64,000 bases of DNA, taken from the NCBI RefSeq assembly GCF_000281045.1, contig NW_008246104.1, positions 261,593 to 325,592 of the forward strand, written 5' to 3'. The notes beneath the pieces were generated by a model. The model did no database searches. It saw only the letters and a list, made by a program, of their open reading frames with translations, and was not told where the DNA came from. The stretch's first letter is position 1; each line of letters opens with the position of its first letter. Both the position numbers and the translations under genes were made by a program. The stretch is from Saprolegnia diclina VS20 (taxonomy: Eukaryota; Oomycota; Saprolegniomycetes; Saprolegniales; Saprolegniaceae). Positions 1-9,321 of the stretch are shown here, one piece after another.

Positions 1-1197
1 GCGGTCCTTGACCGTCATGAGGTGCATAAACTTGTCGTAGCGCGTGATCGACGCAGTGATCACATCGGGATGCGTCCAGTACTCGAAATGCGGGCACATC
101 TTGTTGACAAAATCGAGCTGCCGGAACATGCCTTGGACCAAGTCGAGGTGGAAGCGCCCGAGAACGTTCTGACGGTACGCCTTGACCGCCGCTTGGATCG
201 TGAGCCGCATGATCGAGACGCCCTCGCGACTTATCATCGAGGCACCGGCAGCGATTTTGCGCCGCAGGCGCCGTAGGAACGTCGTCCACGAGCCATCATC
301 GGGCACGTTTGGCACGGCCACGACGAACTTGTTTGCGACATTTTGCAGCGTGGAGTGGACCGTGAACAACGGGTGCTTGGCCACGAACGCCGCGAGGTTG
401 AACGTCTCGTAGAGGACGCCCCGGCCGCACGACGGACAGTTGATGGCTTGGCTCCGGATGTGCATGAGGTACACCGTGGGCAAGGGCAGCGCCGCGCCGC
501 ACGATACATGAGGGCAGCGCGTGAGAGTGTCAACGAGCGGGCTTCCGGCCTTGAGGCCCTTGCTGTACAAAACGGGATGCAGCAAATGCACAGTGTGCGC
601 AAAGCTGCCCAAGGCGCCGTTGCCGTAGTCGCGCTCGAGGCTCAAGAAGAGCTCGTAGAGACTGTCGACATCCGGGAGGCCGGCGACGACGTCGTACACT
701 TCCTTCATGTCGAGCATGTGCTCCGTGACTTGTTGGATCGAGACGTTGGAGGGCTTGACCCTGAACTTGCCTTCGAGCGCCTTCTTCTCGTTGATGGCGG
801 CAGCGACCGAGAGAAAGGAGTCCCACGTGTCCTTGGTCTCGACCGCCCACGTGCCCGAGACGACCGACTTTTCCAAGTGCGACAAAAAGTCGTCACGCGC
901 CGATGACGTGGGCGCGTTAAGCGTCACCTTGACCTTGCCGTTCTCGACGAGCTGAAACGGGAAGAAGCGACTTGCATCAAGCGGCTCGAGCAGCCGCACC
1001 GTGCAGTAGGTCGTGTTGCACGCAAACTTGAGCTTCTCGCCGTCCATGACCTCGAGGGTTTGACCCGTGAGCACCACTTGGCGCGCCGCCCACTTGGTGA
1101 CCATGAGGACACGCTCCTTGACCTCGAGGTTCACTTCGTACATGGCCACGAGAGTGGACTCGGCGCGGGTGAGTGTCATCGGGGTTTCTTGGCCCAT
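1..1197 (-). CDS. GRDP/DUF1399-family glycine-rich domain protein, copy 1 (3' part missing)
   Basis: The reading frame runs from ATG at 1197 to the window edge without a stop, giving 399 residues. It starts MGQETPMTLTRAES and is close to the copy at 17311, which keeps the rest of the protein. A zinc-ribbon-like section (CPHVSCG ... CPSCG) sits around residues 230-265, followed by the LDLVQGMFRQLDFVNKM block that leads into the GRDP core. Function is unknown; plant GRDP proteins are linked to stress and development. The frame breaks off at exactly the base where the copy at 17311 enters an N-gap, so the edge is probably a contig end inside a near-identical repeat rather than a real truncation. 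Family assignment rests on the complete copy at 2045. Confidence 0.8.
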   Translation of the reverse strand, partial: MGQETPMTLTRAESTLVAMYEVNLEVKERVLMVTKWAARQVVLTGQTLEVMDGEKLKFACNTTYCTVRLLEPLDASRFFPFQLVENGKVKVTLNAPTSSARDDFLSHLEKSVVSGTWAVETKDTWDSFLSVAAAINEKKALEGKFRVKPSNVSIQQVTEHMLDMKEVYDVVAGLPDVDSLYELFLSLERDYGNGALGSFAHTVHLLHPVLYSKGLKAGSPLVDTLTRCPHVSCGAALPLPTVYLMHIRSQAINCPSCGRGVLYETFNLAAFVAKHPLFTVHSTLQNVANKFVVAVPNVPDDGSWTTFLRRLRRKIAAGASMISREGVSIMRLTIQAAVKAYRQNVLGRFHLDLVQGMFRQLDFVNKMCPHFEYWTHPDVITASITRYDKFMHLMTVKDR

Positions 1198-1299
1198 GCT
1201 GCAAGTTGCCAAGTGGCGCTGGACACAAGTGCAATAGTGCAATACGGCAAGCCAATCAGTCAAGCAGACATGACACGATCGCACCAATCAACGCGCTCC

Positions 1300-1314
1300 A
1301 ATCTTCGATTGACA
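1300..1314 (-). promoter_or_regulatory. Conserved GRDP promoter box (copy 1)
   Basis: On the minus strand this reads TGTCAATCGAAGATT, identical to 17200-17214 on the plus strand. Both lie about 100 bp upstream of the start codon of their GRDP copy, and both are followed downstream by TGATTGG. It may be a regulatory site or simply retained from the duplication. Confidence 0.45.
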
Positions 1315-1766
1315 TCCGTAAGATCACCAAAGGCTCCGCAGGATCACGACGCGCCAAGCGGGCAGCTCCTCGGCCTAAGTTGACTCTGCAAACGACCAAG
1401 AAAAACACTTCCGAGCACTGTACAGGTCTCCTGGAAGCTTTGCCCGGAATGCACGTCTGCATGTGACGTTCGTACGCATCGACAAATATTTCCCCAGCCC
1501 CGACAAGTGGCTTTGATCAACGACCGAATGAGACGCAAGCAGCCGGCGTTGTTCGTAAGAAGTTGGCAGCCACCGCTTTTCGGCGCCTTTGAACCCGTGA
1601 TAGCCACCGACTCTAGAAGGTTTCGAGAATCGGCGCACGAAACACAGGAACCAAATGCACCATCGTCGACTTGTGTAGGAGACGATCCCATCGTACAAAG
1701 ACCCGACGGCACGCGATCGGTAATTGCAGCTGGAGGATACACCCAATTTTTAAACGCTGGCGATGT

Positions 1767-1804
1767 GTGCGCTTGAGGTTCTCAGGTGCGCTTGAGGTTC
1801 TCAG
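1767..1804. repeat. 19-bp perfect tandem duplication
   Basis: GTGCGCTTGAGGTTCTCAG occurs twice in direct tandem (1767-1785 and 1786-1804) in non-coding DNA. No function is suggested. Confidence 0.9.
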
Positions 1805-2044
1805 CACCAAAGACGCACGTGCAATGGGGAGCCAAGAAGTGACAACTGCGAGCTACCATTGCGTGACGATGCACTTGATTGGCCAAGACTCCATACTTCT
1901 GCAGCACTTAGGACTTGATGAGCAAATGTTCAAAAATTCCAAAAGAAGTATCGCGTTGCCATCACGTCACTCCGACACGGACGCAAACGTAAACGTAGTG
2001 CATTAGATCTTAGATCGATTCTCTCAATTATTGGCACTTGGATC

Positions 2045-4054
2045 TTAGCCGCTGGCGCAACCGCCGCCGCCGCCGCAGCCACCACCACTGCCACAGCCGC
2101 CGCCGCCGCCAGCACAGCCACCGGCGCCCGCAAACGTGCCACAGCCGCCGGTCACACCGGCGCAGCCACTGCCGATGACGCCACAGCCGCCATGCATGCC
2201 AAAGTAGCCGTAGCCGCCGCAGCCACCGACAAACATAAAGGGCATGTAGTAGTACGGGAGGCCGCCGTCAAACATCATCATCGACTGCACCGAGTACGGC
2301 ATGCGGACGCGCCCATCCATGACGGGCGTGCCAATGACCGTGATGTAAATCGGGACCGCTTCGAGCACATTCTCGGGCTTGACTGCGTTGGCCTCGGCCA
2401 CCGCCGTGGCGTACGGGAGCGCCTCGACGACGCAGGTTTCGTTGACGCCGTAGAACCGGTTGTTCTTGGAGGGCACGTTGCCGTGCTTGGCCCACTTCTT
2501 CCGCAGCACGTGGCGCGTGATCGGGTCGGGCGACGACGACGCGATCCATGCCTCGTAGCTCGGCGGAAAGCTCGAGTACGCCTCGCCAAACGTCTGCGAC
2601 CAGAGCACAAACGTATCGGCATATCCCTTCGCGAGATCGCCGCCAGGAATCGTGTCGTCGTGGTCGATGATCATCTTGCTCTTGTTGACGCTGCGCGAGT
2701 AGTCGCGGTACGGGCGACCGGTGGTCTGGTGGGCGTGCCACACGAGGTCAATGTCGGACGTGGGCACGAGCATGGTGACCATTTGCCCGATAGCGTCCGT
2801 CTCGATCTTGCCCATGAGGGACAGAAACTGCTCGTAGCGAAAAATCGACGCGGTAATGACCTCGGGGTGCATCCAATACTCCGTGTGGGGCACCATCTTG
2901 TTGACAAAGTCGAGCTGCCGGAACATGCCTTGGACCAAGTCGATATTGAACGCGCCAATCGGAAGCTGGAGCGTCTTGCGCGCCATGTCGGTGACGCTCA
3001 AGCGCAGCACGCGCGACGCGTACATGGTGCCGTCTTCGCAGCGCAAGAGCATGTCGATCAAGAGGTCAAAGAACGTCTCGAAGCGGCCATCGTCCGGAAT
3101 CTCGGGCGGCGTAAACACCATCGTGCTTGTCCCCGTCATCGTCGAGTACTTTGTGAGGACAGCCGGTGTCGCATCGAGAAAGTCGAGGATCTTGTACGTC
3201 TCGTAGTAGAGCGGGCGGTTGCAGGCGGGGCACACACCGGGCTGCTGCAAAATGTGCAGGCCAAACGACATGCGCAACGGGAGTGGCGCGCGGCAGTTGC
3301 GGTGCGCACAGTGCGTGATGATGTCGCCAATCGCCGAGCAAAACGAACGCTGCTTCTTCCCCTCGGCGTAGCAGATCGGGTGCAGCTGGTGCACAGTCTG
3401 CGCAAAGTTGCCGGCGCGCGCTTCGCCCTTGACGTACTCGCGCTCTTGGTCGAGAAAGAACGCGTAGAGCTCGTCAATAGTGGCAAAGCTGCCCGCGACG
3501 TTGTAGATGTGCACCATCTCTTGGAAATGGCGCTGAACGAGCGCCACGCTCACATTGCTCTTGGGGACGCTGGTGTATTTGGCCTTGGCCTCGTTGATGC
3601 GGCGCGCCACCGACAAAAAGTTGTCCCAATGGTTGGTCGGCGACTCCCACGCGACACCGGCGGCTGCAGCTTCAATACGCCGCAAGAGCTCGTCGCGCGC
3701 GGTGGCCGTTTGTGCGTTGAAGAGAGCTTTGGTCTTGCCGTGCTCGAGGAGCTCGAACGGAAACGCCCGCTTGGCATCGATGGCGGGCAGCACGCGCGTC
3801 GTGCAGTTGGTCGTGTTGCAAGCAAACTTGAGCTTGTTGCCGTCGAGAATCTCGAGCGTTTGGGTCGTCAGCGCAATCTGCCGCGTGGTCCACGTCGCGA
3901 GGAAAAGCTTGGACTCCTTGACCTCCATGTCGACAACGTACGAGAGATCGTCGGCAGACAATGCCGTTGGCGGTGCGGCCGCGCCGTCCAGTGCCTTGGT
4001 CGGCACGGGCACGGCCAGCGGCGCTGCAGCGGGAGTCGGGTCGTTCTTGCCCAT
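2045..4054 (-). CDS. GRDP/DUF1399-family glycine-rich domain protein, copy 2 (complete)
   Basis: A single uninterrupted exon of 669 residues. The start at 4054 (MGKNDPTPAAAP) was chosen because the paralogs begin at the matching MGQ/MGK; the frame stays open to 4111. Around residues 430-445 it has SDIDLVWHAHQTTGRPYRDY, the signature of the GRDP/DUF1399 family (DxDLxWHxHQ). A zinc-ribbon-like pair (HCAHRNC ... CPAC) lies about 170 residues earlier. The last 75 residues or so are a Gly/Cys-rich tail with many GGCG repeats. Function in oomycetes is unknown; the tail could serve in disulfide or metal-linked assembly, which is inference. It is clearly more divergent from copies 1 and 3 than they are from each other. 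Confidence 0.85.
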   Translation of the reverse strand: MGKNDPTPAAAPLAVPVPTKALDGAAAPPTALSADDLSYVVDMEVKESKLFLATWTTRQIALTTQTLEILDGNKLKFACNTTNCTTRVLPAIDAKRAFPFELLEHGKTKALFNAQTATARDELLRRIEAAAAGVAWESPTNHWDNFLSVARRINEAKAKYTSVPKSNVSVALVQRHFQEMVHIYNVAGSFATIDELYAFFLDQEREYVKGEARAGNFAQTVHQLHPICYAEGKKQRSFCSAIGDIITHCAHRNCRAPLPLRMSFGLHILQQPGVCPACNRPLYYETYKILDFLDATPAVLTKYSTMTGTSTMVFTPPEIPDDGRFETFFDLLIDMLLRCEDGTMYASRVLRLSVTDMARKTLQLPIGAFNIDLVQGMFRQLDFVNKMVPHTEYWMHPEVITASIFRYEQFLSLMGKIETDAIGQMVTMLVPTSDIDLVWHAHQTTGRPYRDYSRSVNKSKMIIDHDDTIPGGDLAKGYADTFVLWSQTFGEAYSSFPPSYEAWIASSSPDPITRHVLRKKWAKHGNVPSKNNRFYGVNETCVVEALPYATAVAEANAVKPENVLEAVPIYITVIGTPVMDGRVRMPYSVQSMMMFDGGLPYYYMPFMFVGGCGGYGYFGMHGGCGVIGSGCAGVTGGCGTFAGAGGCAGGGGGCGSGGGCGGGGGCASG

Positions 4055-4857
4055 GGCGTGTTCAATCGTAAAATGAACAGACCTCGATCTTGGATTCGAC
4101 CAAGGAACCACGAACGAGTGTCACTGCAAAACATATGGCGGCGCCGTCTGATGTCGAGGGGCTGCCCATCCGCAACAATCGCACACGCCTTGAAACAAAA
4201 ACACAGTCGCCCCGGCCATGGCAGCCACTCTTCCACACCGCGTCTGTGGTGTTGGGTACCATCATAGCAACGCACTATAGCAGCGTGAGCATCTCTACGA
4301 AGCCAGCCATGAAGCAGTGGGTTGTTCTTCGCAGCAGGATCACAAATCAGATCGACGAGTGGCCTCGTCACATGTGGACACGACGTCACACTCGAAAAGA
4401 CTGGTGTCCAACCCCAAAGTCCACTGCAGCCATGAGGAGGCGTGATAGGGACGAATGACCCTCTGGACAATCGTGTCCAACGCATGCTGTTCCCACAAGC
4501 AAATTCAGCTGCGTCCCACGCCTGCGGCCGAATTTCCGGCGTTGAAGCAGTCGTTCTGTACGTACCTCTCGCGCAGACTCGCCAACAACGAGGTCATGCC
4601 GGTCGTGTCCACCCCAAGTGTTTACCTGGGTTGGTGGGGACAAAGACACACAAGGGGGGCGTCGGAAGGTGACTTTGCACCCTGTCACCGACACGTTCCA
4701 TCGCTCGGTACTGGTGCTCTACCGGTACTGGCACTCGACCCAACTGCCGTCTGCACTCGATGAGGAATATGAGCTGGCTCATGCCTTCATTCCTAACTTT
4801 AAGATAAAACGCACACATTGTCAATTAGAGTATGAATTACGACGTGCATACTGTTGA
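4055..4857. promoter_or_regulatory. Upstream region of GRDP copy 2
   Basis: 803 bp between GRDP copy 2 (start 4054) and the 3' end of the Apple-domain gene at 4858. It contains one palindromic TACCGGTA (4720-4727). No coding exon is recognised. Confidence 0.4.
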
Positions 4858-7800
4858 TTAGCACGTGCCAGTGCCCGCAACGGTCGACGCGAGGTACTGC
4901 CGACCGAGCGCTTGGACGTGGTCGTACCACGGCGAGCTGCCGGGGTACTGCTTGACGATCGCGCTATGGAGTGCCCACCAAATGTTGCGCTGCTCGGTCA
5001 AGCTCGGGTCGACCATGTTGATCGAGTCGAGCCAGTGCTGGTAGCCCCAGAAGAAGTTGCGCGTCACGCACTTGTTGAGCGTCGCGTCGGCCGTTAGCCC
5101 GTCACTGACGAGCTGCCCGGTCATCGCGTGGAGCACGTGGTCGACGTCGGCAAACTGCTGCGAATTGACCACGACGTTGCTGAAACCCTTGGCTTCGAGC
5201 TTGACGATCGCCATGACCGTCGTTCGGAGCGCGGCGACGTTGGCATACGACTCACTCGACTTGTCGACGGGCGACGTCTTCTTGGTCGGCAGCGAGGTCA
5301 TACCGCCCTCGGGAAGCCGCAAAAAGTAGTGGATCGCGTTGCCCATGACAACCTTGGTGATGACGTGGCCGTTGACCGTGACGGTCGTCGAGGTCCGGAC
5401 AGGCGAGTACAGGCCAAAGAGCTTGACGAACGTCTGCGCCGACGCCAACGTGCCGAGCTCGCGCGCCTGCCACCAGCCGTTGGTCGCTCCGGCGTCGCCC
5501 GCCGAGGTGTAGATCATGACGATCTTGGCGCTCGGGTTGCGGAAGCTGTCGTAGAGCTTGGCCGACATGAAGAGTTCGTGGTCGTCCTGGTGCGCATTGA
5601 TATAAAGGTCCACAGACGTCGGCGCCGCCACCGCCGTAGGTAGCGTCGTGGGCACGACCCACCCGACCGTCGTCGAGGCTGCGTACGTGGCCAGGTAGAG
5701 GACGCAGCTCTTGCTCGCCGTGTCGAACGCCGCACCGATGCAGCCCGAGCTCGACGGCACGCAGAGCTTTTGGCACTCGGTGCCAGAGGTCGCCGCGACT
5801 GTCGTCGTCGCACCGGCCGGCAGCGCTTGGCCCGCAAGAACAAGCGGTGACGTCGGGTAGTTGTACAGATACAAGGTCGTTGTGGCCGATGCTTTTGGCA
5901 GCGTCACGAGCAAGCACGCGCTCGCGCTCGTATCAAACGTGAAGAGCGACACCTTTTTGCTGAGGGCTGCAGACGCGCACGCGGCGACCGTCTTGGAGGT
6001 GCTGGAAGCCGCAGTTGTCGCACCCGTCAGCGGCACGGTCCGCTGCGTCATGGTGACATACTGCATCGAGCCAGGCACTTCATTCCACTTGATTGGGTCA
6101 TGGACCCAGCCCGCGATGACACCGACCTTGGACGATGCGGGGCCGAAGTAGGTACACGTGGTCCCCGCAAAGGTCACCGTCGCACACGTGGCGAGGTTGC
6201 CGCACGCCGCTTGGCACGCTGCGAGGGACGCCGTTGACGTGTTGGTGCCAAGGACAAAGTCTGAGGAAGGGACCTGCGTGAGCACCTTGGCGGGCTGCGA
6301 CGGATGCAGTGCGTACGAGACCGTGGCCGACATGAAGTTGTGGACGACGCAGATCTGGGTGGACGTCACGTACGTGAAGAAGTTGTAGCCCGTGCTGCTC
6401 GACATGACGGCGCACTCGCCCATCGACTGCACGAGCGGGAAGTAGTACGTGTTGGTCGTCGCTTCGAGCAGCGGCTGGGGCGTCGCCACGTGCATCGCCT
6501 CCATCTCTTCGGGGGTCGGCAGCGGGAACTTCTGAAAAATATCGACGCCACCGACCGAGCCCTCTTCTGTCAACGGCACCCATTGCGAGTTGGGGACGTA
6601 CGCGAACGCTGTCGTCGGCGACGGGTACGCGCCGTAGGCACCGGCAACGACCTTGGACGCTGCCGACGGCGGTGTCACCGGCGGCGGCTTGACCTTGCGG
6701 ACAATCGCGCCGGCGAAGGACCCGGGCGCCGACACGGTCGGGCTCTTGGCGTTCTTGAGGTAGCAGGTGCCGCCGTCGTCAGTGCTCCAGACGTACACGG
6801 TGCAGTCGGTGTTGTCGGCGCAGTCTTGGCAGCAGTCGCTCCACTGGGTGCGGTACGTCTGAGCGACGTCGTTGCCCGGGTAATCAATGTCCTTTGGGAG
6901 CGCATCGCACGTCGCGGGGTTGGCCACCGGCAGCACAGACGCCTGCATGCCCGTCGTCGGCACCAAGGTACCGCCTGCCGTCTTGAGGTAGCAGACGCCG
7001 CCCGCCGAGTCGAAGACAAACGCACGGCAGCCGGGCGTGCCAGTGCAGTCGGCGCAGCAGCTTTCCGCCGCCGACTGGAACGTCGACGTGAGGTCGTTGC
7101 CTTCAATGTCCATGTTGTTGGCGATCGGGTTGCAGCCGACCATCGTCGGTGGCGGCGGGATCCGCGACGGGATCGTCGACGCCCGGGCACCCGGGTACGA
7201 AGAGACCGCGCCCTTGCCGCTCTTGAGGATGCAGTAGCCTGCCGGGTTCCACACAAACGCCTTGCAGTTGAGGTTGGCGTAGCAGTCGTCGCAGCAGGCT
7301 TCGGCCGTCGCCTGCGTCGTCTGCGAAATGTCAAACCCCGGGTAATCGGTGTTGTCCAGGATCGGTGCGCATGTGCCCGGCGGCGCCGTTGGCCCCGGCG
7401 CCGGTGCCGGCGTCGGTGCGGGCGTCGGAGCCGCCGTCGAATTGGCCGGCACAAAGCTCGACGCGATCGCGCCGGGGTACGTGCCCTTGGCGCCGCCACC
7501 CGACTTGAGGATGCAGTCGCCGCCAAAGTAGACAAAGCGTGCGCAGCCCGGTGTCGCCTCGCAGTCGTTGCAGCAGAGGCCAATCGATGCGCGCTGAGTC
7601 CGGCCGAGGTCGTTGCCAGGATAGTCCGTGTTGGCTTCCGTCACGGGGCACGAGCCTGTGAGCGGCGGCGTCAGAATCGACGCGCGGGCGCCGGTGTACG
7701 GGGAGCTAAAGCTAGCGCCGCTCTTGAGGAGGCAGACGCCGCCGTTACGAGCGACCCACACGTAGGCCTTGCAGCCTTGCGTGGCGACACAGTCGGCGCA

Positions 7801-7950
7801 GCAACCGTCGGCGGTCGGGCGAGCCGTCGTGCTGAGGTCATTCCCGGGCAGATCCGTGTTTTCAATAATCGCCGAACACGTCGACGTGGCAGCCGAGACG
7901 ACGGCGACCGTCGTCGCCAGCAGCGCAAAGTACGTTGCGAGCATGCGCAT
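4858..7950 (-). CDS. Secreted multi-Apple/PAN protein with C-terminal LmbE/PIG-L-like domain
   Basis: Single exon, 1030 residues. The start at 7950 is chosen because MRMLATYFALLATTVAVVSA is a clear signal peptide; the frame is open further upstream to 8259 but with unlikely composition. Five PAN/Apple-type modules follow (about residues 27-440), each with [DN]xxGND, CCxDC and CxLK landmarks, and a Pro/Ala/Thr linker separates the second and third. Three more divergent cysteine modules come next. At about 785-800 is AHQDDHELF, matching the AHPDDE metal motif of GlcNAc-PI de-N-acetylase/LmbE proteins but with Gln for Pro and His for Glu; DVDHVLH further on could supply the second metal site. 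Apple domains bind carbohydrate or protein, so a secreted carbohydrate de-acylase is plausible. Activity is uncertain because of the altered motif. Confidence 0.82.
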   Translation of the reverse strand: MRMLATYFALLATTVAVVSAATSTCSAIIENTDLPGNDLSTTARPTADGCCADCVATQGCKAYVWVARNGGVCLLKSGASFSSPYTGARASILTPPLTGSCPVTEANTDYPGNDLGRTQRASIGLCCNDCEATPGCARFVYFGGDCILKSGGGAKGTYPGAIASSFVPANSTAAPTPAPTPAPAPGPTAPPGTCAPILDNTDYPGFDISQTTQATAEACCDDCYANLNCKAFVWNPAGYCILKSGKGAVSSYPGARASTIPSRIPPPPTMVGCNPIANNMDIEGNDLTSTFQSAAESCCADCTGTPGCRAFVFDSAGGVCYLKTAGGTLVPTTGMQASVLPVANPATCDALPKDIDYPGNDVAQTYRTQWSDCCQDCADNTDCTVYVWSTDDGGTCYLKNAKSPTVSAPGSFAGAIVRKVKPPPVTPPSAASKVVAGAYGAYPSPTTAFAYVPNSQWVPLTEEGSVGGVDIFQKFPLPTPEEMEAMHVATPQPLLEATTNTYYFPLVQSMGECAVMSSSTGYNFFTYVTSTQICVVHNFMSATVSYALHPSQPAKVLTQVPSSDFVLGTNTSTASLAACQAACGNLATCATVTFAGTTCTYFGPASSKVGVIAGWVHDPIKWNEVPGSMQYVTMTQRTVPLTGATTAASSTSKTVAACASAALSKKVSLFTFDTSASACLLVTLPKASATTTLYLYNYPTSPLVLAGQALPAGATTTVAATSGTECQKLCVPSSSGCIGAAFDTASKSCVLYLATYAASTTVGWVVPTTLPTAVAAPTSVDLYINAHQDDHELFMSAKLYDSFRNPSAKIVMIYTSAGDAGATNGWWQARELGTLASAQTFVKLFGLYSPVRTSTTVTVNGHVITKVVMGNAIHYFLRLPEGGMTSLPTKKTSPVDKSSESYANVAALRTTVMAIVKLEAKGFSNVVVNSQQFADVDHVLHAMTGQLVSDGLTADATLNKCVTRNFFWGYQHWLDSINMVDPSLTEQRNIWWALHSAIVKQYPGSSPWYDHVQALGRQYLASTVAGTGTC

Positions 7951-9321
7951 CGTAAGTCCAATGTGAAAATGATGACCTCGAGGCAGCTCGCTTGGTCTCA
8001 GTGGGAGTGGTATAAGAGGCCGGTCGCACACGATTTGTCGGCTACACTGTGTCGCACGGCCAGCTGTTGGAGCGTCATGGGTGGAGCAACGACTACAGAG
8101 TCGGTCGATCACCACGCACGAATTGCAGCTACGCGAGCTCATCAAACCAAAGTCGAGGTCGGCGACTAGGACGCAGAGTTGATGGTCTACCGACTCTGTC
8201 GAGTGCGAGCTACGGCCATCGCGCAGCAGCGTCCAAGCGTCCGCAGATCGTTTGTACACGTAGTGCCAGATGGCGAACTCTCTCCGGTGGCGCGTACGAC
8301 GTGCATATCGCTCTCGGTTTCTCCGGCGCCTCTGCAGCCATCATTCGGGTATCATCCCAGCTCGTTGTTGTCGCTCGAAACAAGCTACTGCGGATCGATG
8401 GTATCGAGAGAGCGTTGAGGCGGCGTGGAGCGCACACCGCCGAGCACCTCCGACCCGCCAAGAATAATGAGCTTCATGTAGAATGGACAGCTACGTACAT
8501 ATTGCTATCTGCGTGCAGGATCCGCACCAAAGTCCAAGTCGGTGGTGCTGCAGACAGAGCCGGTTGTGACGAACGCTCGCATCCCCTTCGCTATCATTGG
8601 CGTCGGAACTCTGCAACAAATATGTGTCAACCACGAGACAGAACAACGCAGTGACGACTGGACAGGCTGGTTGTTGAAGGGAGGCGATGGAGATATGATC
8701 CCACTGAACGGGCTTGGTTGGACTTTCGACTTGAGCTAGACGGGAGCCGCGGCGAGGCTTTGCCGTGTTAAAGGTGATGCGTATGGCAAGCCGGGACGAG
8801 ATGGTCGCGAAGCCAGGCGTCGTGGCGCAGGGCGTCCATCGTGTGGAAGAGGCTAGGCTATTGAGCAGCAAGTGGGACGTTGCAGCTGGATCAAGAGCGC
8901 AGCGCGGGTGGCCACCTCGGGACGGAAGACGCGGTCGTCAGACAGTGTGCAGCACACAGGCTCGTAGGATCGGCCACACCATACGCCCGACATACCAGCA
9001 TTTCCCACCTCGATAAACATGTAAACTTCCACCAAAGGACGCAATTCTGGCCTCATCCTCGGTCGGTCCAGTCGGCCGTTCAGCATGTTCAGTCGAAGTC
9101 GACCAGTAGACGCGCACCCACAGGCCTCGTAGCACGGCTGGCCTCGACGATACCGAAGGCCATTATCGTGGAGCTCCACTGTGGGCTACATCCCGCATCA
9201 TTTTCAGACGCTCGCCTTACACGGTTGAAACCACTCTGTGGCTCTTTCGCTCGGTCGCGATTCCGATATTTTGACAATCAAAAGAGCCCAAAAGCTCCGT
9301 GTTGTACTATCTTGTACGAAT
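7951..9321. other. Intergenic region, 1.37 kb, no gene recognised
   Basis: Lies between the start of the Apple-domain gene (7950) and the 3' end of the DBP5 gene (9322). The part next to 7950 must contain that gene's promoter. An 11-bp inverted repeat ACAGAGTCGGT (8095-8105) / ACCGACTCTGT (8189-8199) is present. Open frames here have no domain content. Confidence 0.4.

Larger units (their letters stand above)
1198..2044. promoter_or_regulatory. Upstream region of GRDP copy 1
   Basis: 847 bp between the start of GRDP copy 1 and the 3' end of GRDP copy 2. It holds the box at 1300-1314 shared with the promoter of GRDP copy 3, a CCAAT-type sequence near 1284 and a 19-bp tandem duplication at 1767-1804. 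No convincing coding exon is visible; short ORFs have no recognisable content. Confidence 0.5.

Noticed and set aside
2192..4267. 691-aa open frame antisense to GRDP copy 2
   Set aside because: It mirrors the real gene because high-GC third positions suppress stops on the opposite strand; composition is Arg/His/Val-rich with no domains. The same applies to the 621-aa antisense frame at 6304-8169.
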